From: Holacanthus passer
Lineage: Eukaryota; Chordata; Actinopteri; Pomacanthidae
Length of the DNA stretch: 64,000 bases
Reading direction: 5' to 3'
Assembly: GCA_025331565.1 (NCBI GenBank)
Contig: JAFREQ010000030.1
Coordinates: 124,001 to 188,000 of the forward strand
The position numbers were made by a program, and so were the translations under genes. Below the pieces are notes generated by a model, which saw only the letters and a list, made by a program, of their open reading frames with translations, ran no database searches and was not told where the DNA came from. Position 1 is the first letter of the stretch. Each line of letters opens with the position of its first letter. Below, in pieces: positions 10,031-22,263 of this stretch.

Positions 10031-13000
10031 GAACTGACTTAATTAGCTGCCACACAAGTTCAACAGATATGTTAACATTAGTCGTTTTATCGTCGATTTT
10101 GTTTGTTTACAATTAAAGACTATTTCATGAAATAATTTTGATTCCCAAATAAATTTTTGATTTCAGTTGTGAAGAACTAAGGTTAAGATAAAGCTAGCGC
10201 TAGTTAGCTTGTTTATATTTTTATTGAACCAACTTTACAAGACACATTTGCAGTCAGTCAGCAAAATGACTGAGCATACAGATACAGATAATACTAATAT
10301 GTAAACATATACAAATAGATAACTATAAATAAATATATTAAATAAATATATTAAAAAACTGAAAACAACTAAATGAACAGGAAAAAACAAACACATTCAA
10401 ATCATGTTTTAAGCAAAATATATTGTGAATGATGATCACTTTTACCAAGCGGCAAGTAAGCTGCAGCATCACGGTGTCAAAGTGCTTGTCAGATGGTCAA
10501 CAACATGTGAACACTTTGTCTGAAACACTTGTCTAAGGATGTGATCAGATGACACCTTCATACAAACTAGTTCATTTCAAGCGTTCTCCAACCTTCAGCG
10601 TTTGTCTGAATACTTAGGGATGCCACAGCCTCTGCCTCTGCCTTCAGCCTCAGATGTCGAAGGTCCAGCGCCAAGAGTGTCTGTCTGCAGCCTCCAGAAG
10701 ACCCCTGCAATTTCTGTGTTTCTACCTGTAGCCTCTGACAGTCAGGTGTATATGCCTCTACTGATGGCCTCTGGTGCATATTTCAGTTTGCACCTGCATG
10801 TATTGCCAACCATCTGCAGGTCCAACATCTTCTTGCAGCTTCGGGTAGCCGGCCACTGTAGATCCAGGGACCACCTTTATTGTCTCCCATTTACAGTTGT
10901 ATACTTACATGCACTTACAGCATTTGCCAGCAAGCAGGAGCCACAGTGCTCTCTGGCATCTTTTGACTGAGACTTTTAGGCAGCTGGTGTCCCTGCTTCT
11001 ATCTACTGCCTCCAACAGCCATCTGCAACCCCAGCATCCAACTACAGCCCATGGCAGCTATTTGTATCACCTTTCATCTACAGACTCTCTGCACCTAGCT
11101 TCAACCTGCAGTACGAGTTTTAAAAAGCCACCTACAGCCACAGTTTTCAACTGGAGCTTCCAGGAGGCAGCTGCAGTCCCAACCTCCATCTACAGCCTCT
11201 GAAAGCCCAAGTATTTATGGTGCCATGACTTGGATATAGGACAGGTTACTTTTAAATCACTCCCACATGCAGCGAAAGATTTTAGAATTACTGCTCCATT
11301 GCTATTTTTGATGGATAGCGCTCTGGGGTGAACTGGCTCACGATTCAACACATCACGCAGAGGGAAGACATCATGCATGTTGTCTTCACTTGGCTCTTAA
11401 ACCAGCTAAACTCTGTACACTTGGTACAAATGATACAGCTATTTTGTGGTAACTGACATTAATGACAAATGACAAGTGTAAAACATTATATGCTGTGTGT
11501 CATAAGAGCAATACTCAAAATCATTTTGTAAAATGTTTTTTAGATTCACTTTTAGGGTATAATATTCTTCTAGACCCAGTTTGCAATACAAGCTAGAATA
11601 ACCCTTTAAATAAGAGGCTGCCAATAAATTTGTTTCATGTGTGCACTCTGGAAATGTTTTCAGAATAATCCTGAACAAAAATCACACATGGATAAATTTT
11701 TTGTGTCCCCTAGAAATCTCATTTGTTTTGTCTAGCTGCATCTCTATGAAGTAAAGTGGGTCCATTAGACAGGAGGCTGAAGTTAAATCAGTTGAATAAC
11801 CAGACAATATTTAACAGAAAATGTGCACTGCTGTATTAGCCACTTTGTGCAAATCACGTTACAGACATTCATGTTACGCTGCCATAAAACAGTGACAGTG
11901 CTATCATCATAAGAGCATCTCAAAAGGAAAATACCATTGGTTTTTCACATTCGGATTATTCACATCATTAAAACTCAGTTATATAGGGTTAATACATAAA
12001 AATCCTGTGATAATATTTGCATTGTACAATATCAGAGCACACACCTGTACACAAAAGCAAAGTTGTTGACAACTTAGTTACTTAGTTTAGTCTTATAGCA
12101 AGAAGAGATGGTCACAACAGGAACATAGTGACTGTTCTTTGAACTGGATAAATTGTCCTGCATTGAAATCAGTGTTGCTCAGGAGACGGAAACTGCCACC
12201 CTCCAGTCAAACATGAAGGGATTTTTATTTGTCAGTTTGCCTCAGAGTTCAAATGCCAGTGTGTCTGAACAGCGGCTGCCAACTAGAAATCTGTCTGGAC
12301 TTGGAGCCAAACTTTGCAGTGTCACTTATATAAACAGTATACATGTGTTTGAATCTGTTCCAGTTATATTCACAGTGATGGCTGACTGAATGTTTTCTCT
12401 ATATTCTCAAAGAAACTCAAAGGAACACTGAATGCCAGAATATAATGAGATGTTTCCATACATCTCAAACAAAATGTATATAATAATTAATAGACTTGCT
12501 GAATCTAAAGTAACCTTGGGAAAACATGAGTGAAAACACACTGAAACTGGTTGACAAAACAGTCCAATTCAAGATCCATTTAGTAGCTGTTCCAGTGCTT
12601 TCAATCATACCACATGGTCTTCCTCTGCAGATAGAATTTGCCCAGTTGTCTTGGATGTTTAAAGATGTTAAAGATGTTTAAATGTCCATTTTCTGAGCAC
12701 TGATTGTTTTGTTGAACACTGTTTCCAGTGTCAAGAATGAACTTTTGGAAGGCAACACTAAAACCGGCATTTCTCTTCTATACGTATATCAAAAGTCTAG
12801 AAAACACTCAAAATACATTAATTCTGACAAAATACATTACCTATAAACTGTGCGTTTACATGCATCTCAAATGATCATACATTTCAAATATCACAATGCC
12901 CAAACATGGTCAGCGCTGATAAAGTGCAAAATCACAACCTCCAACAGTAAACCCTATATACTACAGCGTAGGTACTGCAGTATTAAATGGCTTTTTATGA

Positions 13001-13890
13001 TATGCTTATTAAAAAATACTCATCCATGAGCGATAGACTCATCTTTAGCCTTTGAAATCGTCGTATGATCCTCTAGAAATCTGCGCAAGCTGTGTTAAAT
13101 GCATGACATTTATCAACACTCATGGTGAAATGTGCCAAACTGTCCAATAGCACTGATAATGGACTGGCGATATGGAGAGAAAAACACTATGAGTCCTTTG
13201 GGTCCTTCCAGCATGTTACACAGAGGCCAAGCAAGCTTTGTGGGCGTATGTAGGTAATTTACATAAAGATTCTAAAGGTTGTTTTTTTTTCTGAATTGTC
13301 GCTTCACGGTAAATAGAAAGAGAAGGAAAGTCTAGTTTTTATGAAGCAAACCTCACTGATGGCATCAGTATGTAACAGCGTTCATTTAGAGCTGCTCAGG
13401 CAAAATACTTATTTGGTGGTCTAACAACAGCTCCTTCACTTACTCCCCTTCAATACCACATTGAACCTTTAATATCCACCTTAAACTGTATCTAATAGCT
13501 TCATCCCTCCTCATACACTCCTCATCAGTGTATTTACATATTGCACTGAAGACTATATGTGCTGATCTGTGCTGATCAAAATACTGCACCGTAAATGCCC
13601 TCGCATTGTGATAAAACATCTTAAAATGTGGAAGCTTTCTCCCCCTCTTGTGATTTCATGTCCAATCTGTGGATAAAAAGGCAACCCAGACAACCTCAGC
13701 AAAAATACTATGTCAAATTCATACATGTGTGCAAAAACACAAATACAATAAACATATTTAGCTCCCATCAAATCCACTCTACTGTGTGATATGTGATGTC
13801 TTTAATATCTCCTTCTTCTTAGGCAACAGGAAATTGTACTATGACACGCCAGTGTTACACCTGTGTGTCCTCTTCAAGTGTCGTCCCATA
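10031..13890. other. knop1-gprc5b interval; right part probably gprc5b 3'UTR
   Basis: No coding exon was recognised on either strand. In human, IQCK starts next to KNOP1 and runs towards GPRC5B, but I found no IQ-motif or IQCK-like frame here. The stretch from about 11400 to 13890 is even, AT-rich, repeat-poor sequence directly downstream of the gprc5b stop, and is probably its long 3'UTR. A reverse-strand AATAAA (plus TTTATT at 12224-12229) is one candidate end. At 10200-10350 the sequence is AT-rich with short AATAAATATATTA repeats. Confidence 0.45.
10580..11205. repeat. degenerate minisatellite with CTGCAGCCTC/CTACAGCCTC core
   Basis: A Cys/Ser-biased stretch repeats variants of TCTRCAGCCTC about every 30-60 bases, for example TCTGCAGCCTCCAG, CTGTAGCCTCTGACAG, CATCTACAGACTC and CATCTACAGCCTCTGAAAG. 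The units are too diverged for a clean period by eye. The open frames across it (about 120 residues) are explained by the repeat composition. Confidence 0.45.
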
Positions 13891-14176
13891 TCACCATAAC
13901 CGTCGTCCAGTGTAGTTAATTGGGGCTGTGGGCATCTGCAAGAGAGAGATAAACAAGTCGTGAACAATTACAATACTCATATGGCTGATTATTTAGTAAA
14001 TGAGATAGAGTAAAATACACAGTGTGTGTTTCTTCTGCACTTACAGTTCCACCGTTCATAACCAGAGCCATCTCAGTTGGTTGGTAGACGTGACCTCTGA
14101 AGGCGATGCCAGGACGGGCACTCCCGTGGCTGCTGTGGTACGTTCCAGTTCGAAGAGCTGACAGACCAAACAAGGT

Positions 14177-14209
<33 letters not shown>

Positions 14210-17200
14210 GTTACAGGTGTCATGCAAGAGTACCTGGTATGATAGATGACTGTGCTGATGACTGATGCAAATTATACATGTATCAAACTCGAGGTTGCAG
14301 TCTAATATTCCTACTAGTTGGGTAACTCACACCCACCCACACAGGTCATTTTAATTATTATGGTCGACCTCTGTTCAGGACTGTGTGGGCAGCTACAGAC
14401 TGTGTTTTTCTGACATCTCTGGAAGTTTTTTTGGGCTGGGTGGTTTACACCCTCATTGTGCTTATTGGTACATGGAGTTTGGTGACCTCGTGTAAGAGAT
14501 TTGAGAAGCGTGAGGAGCTATTTCAGATTACTCTGGTTTCGGGAGTCCCATTCTTTTTTCCCATAGGCAAAGTTTTGGTGTGGGTTGTGCATCTGTAATC
14601 AGTACAAAACAACTGCATCAGAAAATATCTGGTTCTTGCTGAAGCTTCTGTACAAGCCTGTGGAAATGAAAACTTCAAGGTTAACTATGACTCCCAAGGT
14701 GCATCTTGGCTACAAGCGTCCTTAAAACTGTGTGCAATGCTAATGGTGGGTGGAAGCTCACAGTGTTGAGAAAAGTGAAAACTCAATCTGTAGGTTAAAT
14801 CGATTCACTTTGAATTTTTGGGTCAGTTTTGTGTGTTTTGTTTTGGATTCATGATCACTCTGATTCTAGTATTTTATTTCTTGCATTCTTACCGAGGCTC
14901 ATGGGTATTGTAGTATTTTGAGTTGTAAGTCATGTCAAACCAAAGGACAAAACACAATTTCTCAGAACAAAGTTGAAATTATTACAACTGATAAACCTAT
15001 ATGATAGTTATACATCCAGGAGAGTGCCATGTTTCTGTTTTAAGCAATATTGATCAGATTGTTGAAAGAAAAAAAAAATTCAGTGGGAATACAAAATAGG
15101 AAAAAACATTTTTCAGGCCAGCAGCCAGAACCACTTCGCAGGTCTATTCTCATCGCAGCTCCAACCACCTTCAACCTGAGCAGATGTCTTATCAGAGTCA
15201 CTGAAAGCACCTGTTTGGGTGTGCAGAGCCATTAAAGTGAGACTATAGTTGTGTTCGAAATCACTCTCTGGTTCATTCATTAACTACTTTAGTTCATTCT
15301 ATAGGGAGCAGTAAACTGAGAGTTGGGAATCAATCATTGTCATTTTCTATATTGTCACATAACTGTAATTTTTACTTTTATAAAATGTGGAGCATTTTAT
15401 CGTGGGGTTGTCAGCAGAAAGTAGCATACAAGTCTATGGACTTTTTCATTGCATTGTGGGAATATTTTGGGGCACTATGTAGTGAAAAAAATTCTCCCTC
15501 AGTATTTGGACACTGAAATGAAATGGCAGACAGTAAATATGGTGCACTATTTAGTAACATTCCTATGTTACTTTTGCTGAACAGCGGACCCTGTGAATTA
15601 CAAGATATGGGCGTATTGAATTTCCAGTTTTTAAGAATCATTCCTATACTTTCTATTACCACATAACTCACAGCCTCTGGTGTGGAGATTACAGAGAGGA
15701 GTTAACTGTCCATTAGGGCAAGTAACAGAGGCCTTGACCCCAACCTTTCAACCACAAAGTAAATCCTCTAGTGACTTGCTTCCACTGAGTCAGATGCCTT
15801 TCCTCCCTGTATGACAAGTCGGATTGCTGTCCCATTCTCTGCAGCACAGGTTTTCCTCCTCAGTCAGCCATAACCAATATCATGAGTCTCCTCAATTTTG
15901 CTGTCTTGCAAGAAACTGTTTATGAATACATTCTGCCAGTGCCTCCTCTCTTTGTTTATCCTGGTTCATCGTGGCTTAGCTCTTCATCTGTGCAGTTGGC
16001 TTCAGATAAATATGGAGAGCAATCAAAGTGAGATGACTCATACATTTCCCTGTAACCCTTTTGGATAATCAGGCATTTCCGAGGGTTTAATTGGATTTTG
16101 GACTGTGCACAGTGGCTAAAAATGAACCACGTTTTTCTGTAAACAAACCTACATGGCACTGATGGTAGTGGTATGGTAATATGGTCATCTTTCAAGTTTA
16201 ACAGGACATTGATCTGCAGTGCGACGGATTAAAGGTTATTCATTAAGCATATTTATATTCACAAGTCATTTTTGTGTGAGCCTGAATCTTCTGAGTTTAT
16301 AATTGCTGGGTTATGCTGCAGGAGTGGTTTGGGCAGTTTTATGCATATATTTTTTATCTGTTATAGATATAGATATGTATTTGATTTATTAAAGAATAAT
16401 TTAAATACAATGCAATATTTTTTAAAAATTTAAATTCCATGCTTATATTGACTGTATGCATTGATAAATTTACGGACCATTTTCAGCTGTAGATAAAACA
16501 TAATGTCATCCCTTGTCTTAGTTCAGGAGTTTATTCAGTTCCTCAGTGAAAGTTTCTTTCTGCAGTTTTGTGAAAAGGTCTTTGGAGGAAACAAGTCTTT
16601 GCTAGGAACTTTTAGTGACAATTACAAAGATAAGGCACTTTGTGAATACGGCCCTTTGTCACTATTGAAATTCATTGTAAATGACATATATTTGACTGAG
16701 TGAAGCCAAACATTTATCAGCCAAACTTAAGACTCCAAAGACAGCTTTGATGGCAATCTCGATTTAAAAATGTCAGACTCCATGGAAGTTAGTTACTTTT
16801 GTTGTCTGCTTGGTTTTCATTCATCAGCATGACATTGAACACAGAAAAGACAAAGTCATTCACCATTTTTGAAAAGAAACCAACATCCGTTTTTGTTGTC
16901 AGCTGCCAGGCAACAGCGTTCTCATGACTTTTTGTAAAACACTTAAATGCCAAACACATCTAGTGCTCAACCTAACATGTTTAAATTTGACCTGATGAGT
17001 TCAGTTTGAAGGCAGCACTCGAGTCAGAATGGAATAAAAGCATTTCCTTTGAAACAGATTCTCTGTTATAAAGACAAACACAGTGACACACAGACATTAC
17101 ATAAGCCTACTTGCACCGTGCTCCTCCATCGAGAAGGACTGGTTTTCTGGGAAGGGTCGGTGAGAGTGTGCAGGCAGCTCATCTCCGAAATGTGGAGGAG

Positions 17201-18206
17201 GGGACGTGTGACTGGTGTCGAAGAAGTCTTGCGTGTTGGATTGTGGAGGTTTCCGGAGACACAGGTGCGCCTCTGGAATGGCGTGGAAGAGCAGCAGGAT
17301 CCAGCCCTGGATGACCAGGGCCACCGCCAGCGCAGGCTCATCCAGCACCTTCACATCCTTTTTTCCTCCTGATCCTTTGCCTTTTCCCCTCAGCGTCTGG
17401 CTGCCGTACAGATAAAACCCCAGCCAGGCCACCCATAGCAGTGCTGAAGCCAAACTGGACAGGAAGAGCCACACGGCGTTACACTTCCATCTCCGTTTTT
17501 CACTATCTCCCTCTCTATCTTCTTCACTGCCTCCTGCTCCCTCTGCCCCCATCTCTCCTCCACACAGCACCACCCCCAGAGAAAGTCCCATGGCTATGAG
17601 GAGCAGCCCCAGGGTGTAGCTGCATGTCAGAGCAAAGTCTAAAGGCGGATATTCGCAGGCCGGGTGACCCTCCCTGACTACAGTCAGCAAGACCCATTCA
17701 GCGGAGATGATCCCCTGAACCAAGGCCAAGGCCAGACCGAGGGCGGCCAGGGAGCTGCCCGTTGGGCTCGTCTTGCCGGCCACCAGCCTCCTGAGCCTCA
17801 CGCCCTGCACGAGCAAACTGGAGAAGCAGAGGGCAAAAAGGGGCCCCCAGAAGGCCCTGCGGACCACACAGAGTGCCTGGTTCTTCCCCACCAGGAAGGC
17901 CAGAGAGATGGAGAAGAGCCCGAGGAGCGTGCCCAGGAGCAGGAGAAGAGGCCCCACGCCAGAGCGCCTGGCGGGCTCAGAAATGGAGCGCAGCTTGACC
18001 AGCAGGAGCACGGCGAGGACCAGAGAGCTGAGGCCGCCGCAGCAGGCCACGGCCTCCAGGACCACGCCCCAGACTGACTCCAGGTCACACAGCACTCTGT
18101 ACGGAGGGTCCACGTCCGCGCTGCATCCCCGAGGAGGAGGAGACAGGTGGCACGAGCCATAGCCAATCAGTGACAGGAGGCAGATGATGATAGGGCTGAC
18201 GGCCAT
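13891..18206 (-). CDS. gprc5b: G protein-coupled receptor class C group 5 member B
   Basis: Orphan seven-helix class C receptor (retinoic acid-induced RAIG family), plasma membrane. Three coding exons, 18206-17111, 14157-14045 and 13935-13891, give 417 residues (human 403). A signal peptide (about 1-20, MAVSPIIICLLSLIGYGS) precedes a short N-terminus with CSADV..RVLCDLESVWG. Seven hydrophobic helices follow at roughly 44-70, 85-106, 117-138, 152-176, 190-215, 243-268 and 291-312. Family hallmarks are CVVRRAFWGPLFALCFS, SAEWVLLTVVREGHPACEY and FHAIPEAHLCL. The tail matches human GPRC5B: FSMEEHGA, YQPTEMALVMNGGT and, in the last exon, MPTAPINYTGRRLW. Oddities are an acidic Gly/Glu insertion at 216-240 in the third cytoplasmic loop and a Lys/Gly insertion at about 272-288. 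An acceptor AG abuts the ATG, so a 5'UTR exon lies upstream. Teleosts can have two gprc5b copies; I cannot say which this is. Confidence 0.95.
14158..17110 (-). other. gprc5b: gprc5b intron 1 (2.95 kb, between first and second coding exons)
   Basis: Donor GTAGGC lies at 17110 and acceptor TCTGTCAG at 14158. The interior is AT-rich with no convincing coding frame. A (CA)n tract sits near the acceptor and is listed separately. Confidence 0.8.
14181..14208. repeat. (CA)n microsatellite next to a gprc5b 3' splice site
   Basis: About 13 CA units; read on the gene strand this is (TG)n ending roughly 23 bases before the acceptor of the second coding exon of gprc5b. Confidence 0.9.
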
Positions 18207-21200
18207 CTTAGAGACACGGAGACAGAAAATATGTGGTGATGAGGAGAGACGGAGCAAGGGTTAAAGGAGAGGAAGAGGGGAGAGAGGTGCACAGAGAAAC
18301 AAGGTAAACAAGAGGAGTGATACTGAGGAGAAAGATCCAGAGAGGAGGGAGGCAGGAGGGTGAATGTAGAGACAAACTGCTGAATATTACTTCATACATT
18401 ATCAGCATGACTCACAACATATAAACAGCACTCAATATGTATGAAGATCCAATAATCCTGCCGCAAATCAGAAACGAATCTGTTTCTCTCTCTTTCAGAC
18501 ACACACAAACACAAACACACACTCAAGCACACACAGCACACAACAGACCTGCTTTTAGCACTGGGCAATGGTTTCCATGGGAACGGGAAACAGCGTGGGC
18601 CGACTACATCACATACTGGGCTTCTGACAAGTCGACTTTCAGTTCCCAAAAGCACAGAGAAATGCACACACACACACACACACTCACAATGTTTGTTCTC
18701 ACTTGTGAGGACCCTCGCTGATATTATGCATTCCTGAGCCTCACCCCAGGACTAACATGAGTCAGTTATAATCTATAGCCTGATACCAAGCTTGAACCCT
18801 CAATCAGTGAATACGTGAGGCCAAAATGTTTTCACTGTCGAGGTCTGAAACTCAAAATCGGTCCTGACAAGGATAGAGTATCACAGTACACACACAAAAC
18901 AGCACAGCATTAAAATGACTTAACTCTTCGATCATGATCATTTCAAACTCACCTCAGATAAATTCTTGACTTGAAATCCTGATTATTGACAGTGAAGAGG
19001 CATCATCATCATCATTCCCCAGTCTGCCTCCCTTCAACAAGTTCAAGTGTTTGCTTTCAGAATCCCAATTAATGAAATCCTTGAGGCAGCAGAGGCAAAA
19101 CAGTTTCCATTTCGTCTTTGAAAATGTCTCTTGTGTGGCTCTCTGCGCCGCAGGCTCCTGCTGTTTTAAAGTACAAAATAACACACTTTGTGAGACCAGC
19201 TATGTCCTGCTGCTGCAGTGATACGTCCGGCTGCTCCACGAAGAATCCACAATTATGATGCATGCCTTGATACTTCACACACCCACATAGTCAAATATAT
19301 CTTCTGTCGCTCTTTCACTCTTCTCTCTCACTGTCTCTGCCTCTCTCTCTCCCTCTGTCCTCGCTCTTTCTATTCATTCTGTCTGCACGTCTGTGTGCTT
19401 CTCTCTCCCTGCTTCATGCTGAATCTGCGGAGGTGTCAACACAGATGCAATCCCAGCTTCACTTCTCCTCACCCACGCACGGGGAGTATGATTTGCTGAT
19501 GCACCTGTCTAACCAGGAAGAGAATAGGAAGTAAGTACAGTAAGTAAGCATGGTAATTCACAGCCAATCCAGTAGGCCTATTAGTCACTCGTTCGCACAT
19601 CTCGGTGTTACTTCCTGCCTTCAGGCTCCCACGTCTTCCTCATCCCACTTATACAATTCTTCCTCACATCCAGAGCTGTGGATGCAGATTCATCTTAGAT
19701 CACCAGAACGACTGGAGGTCTCCTCAGCATGTGCGGTGCAGAGTGATGATGGGCTTTGAATGGTCAATCTAAACACAGGTGAGCCCTGTGGCCACGTGGC
19801 CGTCCTAGTACACAGTGTTACATAATACCCCCGAAGACATGATTCAGCCAAGTCTCCCTTTAGAGTGGAGTAATCTCCTCCCCTGGAGATGGCTTCATGT
19901 GGTAGCGACACGCCATGAGTACAACCACAACATGGAGCGACCACTGTGCTGCCTAATCGAGTCAGCTGGGATCAGAGTGTGAGAGATTGATGCTGACAGA
20001 CGCTAGTGAGCTCAGTGGCAGATAGAGGCAAAGCACAGGAGAAGCCAATAAACTGACAGACAAACAGATGTAAGCAAAGGAATGCACACCTGTACCCTGC
20101 TGCGTCAGGCAAGACGGGCTAATCCAGAGAGGGAGTCCTCGCATGCATGTAGGCAGCTTCAGAGACTGCTTCCATCGGTGAGAGCAGAAGAATGAAGTGA
20201 TGAATGGGTTTCTTAAAACGGTTCGCTCCATATTGTACAGTACATCTCCCAAACCTTTCCCCCTAAAATCCAAGTGGGCGCTTCAGAGTAGAGTTCATTG
20301 TGATTATTTTATTCACAAATATTTAGGGAATATTTACCAAGACCCTGAAACTGAGGCAGCTAAATGGAATTCAGCCATCATTCATTTTATTATTTACTCC
20401 TGTGATTTTCCTACTGTGACATGTCAAAATTGCCTGCTGTGAAAAAAAAGGTTTATTCTGATCACAAGTTTCTACCTCCTCATTAGAGCTAAAACAAAAA
20501 TTGTGCTAAGGGATTGTAGACTGTAAACATGTGGAAACAGCCAGCCTTGCACTGTCCAATGGAAAAAAATCTTCCTACCAGCACCTCTAAAGCTCACTAA
20601 TAAGACGTTATATCATCTTTGTCAAATAAGTACAAAACCTGGAGTTACACGCTGGAACACTTGTTGGCTGGACCAGTTGTCAGACATGAGAGCAAGAAAG
20701 CAAAGAAGTGCATTTCCTTAAATGACAGACTTAAATAGACCAAACAATGAATTGTTTAATTGAGAAGTGAATCAATAATGGATCAGTAGTTCTAGCCTTG
20801 GTTATCAATTATACCATTATCCACCACAGACAACACAGTGACTCAGATGGGGGTCACAGCCTTGTGAATTGCCTTGAGAAAGAGAGAAAGTGAATGTCTT
20901 CTAGCCTCTCACAGACATCACTCTTCCACATCACTATCTTCACAATGTTTGGTAAATTTTCACAGACTCAGCTGGGATTGAATGTGTAGTGTGTGTCTAT
21001 ATGCTTGTGCTGCTGTGTGTTCGTGTCCTCTCACAGAGACAGAAGAATACAGGTGGGAGACAACAGGGCAGAGATACGCTGACTAACTCAGTACATCATT
21101 TCTAATCTGTGTAATCCAATAGTTACTATGGTCACGGTCTAATAGGGTCTAAGTTTGGCCCATCCCATAATCCCAGCTTTATCCCACCTCAGGTCTCTCC

Positions 21201-21375
21201 ACTCAGATCACACACAGAGGCGCATGAGAAGTTGACAAAGGGAGGCTTGTAGGGCCAAAGTGGGGCCATAAGGTTTGATTTGCCAGATGTTTTTAATTAA
21301 AAAATATTTAATATAAATCACTGTTTTATTTTTGTGGGCTACAAATGCTCCTTATATGAGTAGGAATTACTTTTC
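18207..21375. other. upstream of gprc5b, no further gene seen
   Basis: The region should hold gprc5b 5'UTR exon(s) and promoter, but I could not place them. It contains pyrimidine/CA-rich simple sequence (18481-18540, 18660-18690, 19310-19420). A short block at 20380-20460 recurs in diverged form at 22648-22728 (CCTACTRTGACATGTCAAAA), which indicates a dispersed repeat. No coding exon is supported. Confidence 0.5.
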
Positions 21376-21645
21376 ATAGTGGTAAATGGACTGCAAAGTA
21401 CTTTCACAAAGCAGGCCAGCATTCACCCATTCACACATGGTGGCTGATTGGAAACCATCACCATTTATCATGAAAACACATTCACACACCAATGTAACAG
21501 CCTTCGGGAGCAATTTGGGGTTCAGTATCTTGCCCAAGGACCCTTCGACATGCAAACTGCAGGGGCCAGGGGTCGCATCATCCACCTGCCGGTTGGTGGA
21601 CATCCATGCTACCTCCTGAGTCCCAACAATCTGAGTACAGAGGAC
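21376..21645 (+). repeat. teleost dispersed repeat
   Basis: The sequence runs from GTAAATGGACTGC through TTCACCCATTCACACA, GGGGTTCAGTATCTTGCCCA, AGGACCCTTCGACATGC and GGTTGGTGGACATCC to TACCTCCTGAGTCCC. I recognise this order of phrases from a very common interspersed repeat of teleost genomes. Open frames across it come from the repeat. Confidence 0.7.
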
Positions 21646-21748
21646 AGAGTGACACTTTGCACTGGAAGTCAGTCAATTAAGGGAACTCAGGATCCTGGTA
21701 ACATTTTGCATACAATATAATACAATACATAATAGATATAATACAACC

Positions 21749-22180
21749 GGCCCATGGTCCATCATTAAGTTTCAGATTTGGCCCTCCTTCAGGGTGGTGC
21801 CAGGGTCTTTTTCTTCTTTTCACTGCCAGTGCAGAGCTAGTATATAACAATGCACCTCATATTAAACAGTGAGTGACAAGTTGAAGTGGTGATGTGTGGG
21901 ATGAAGGTCTGCATCTGCACAGTCTCTTAGCTCTACCTGCTGTCTACTCGGAGAACTGCACTAAACTCCAGCCTGAGGTCACATAAAATGGGACATTGTT
22001 CGGTTAGTAGAGCCATACAGCCGAATTTTACTTTGGTAGATAATTCAAATGGATAATCCAAAAGCTGAGAGCTTGTTTGTCTTGGCCACTTCCTGTCCTG
22101 CTGTTTTCACAATAAAAGATTTTTTAATGGGGACTAACCTCACCACCAATACTCAGACATTCTGGTCTTCTAGCAAATTT
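21749..22180 (+). repeat. duplicated segment, copy 1 (pair with 24981-25426)
   Basis: This starts GGCCCATGGTCCATCATTAA and ends near CAATACTCAGACATTCTGG. Nearly the whole stretch recurs with few changes and small indels at 24981-25426, inside an intron of the LITAF-domain gene. The high similarity suggests a recent duplication or transposition. No terminal inverted repeats were seen. Confidence 0.8.
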
Positions 22181-22194
22181 AAAAGAAAATCACA

Positions 22195-22263
22195 CTCTTC
22201 TTCTTCTTGTACTTCTTCTTCTTCTTGATTTTCTTCTTCTTCTTCTTCTTGTTCTTCTTCTTC
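22195..22263 (+). repeat. (TTC)n microsatellite
   Basis: Interrupted run of TTC units (with TTG/GAT interruptions), directly right of the duplicated segment. Confidence 0.9.

Noticed and set aside
17049..18162. Plus-strand and alternative minus-strand frames of 90-137 residues over gprc5b
   Set aside because: GC-rich shadows of the gprc5b main exon, with no family motif.
21386..21720. Overlapping frames of 77-90 residues
   Set aside because: They lie in a common teleost interspersed repeat.
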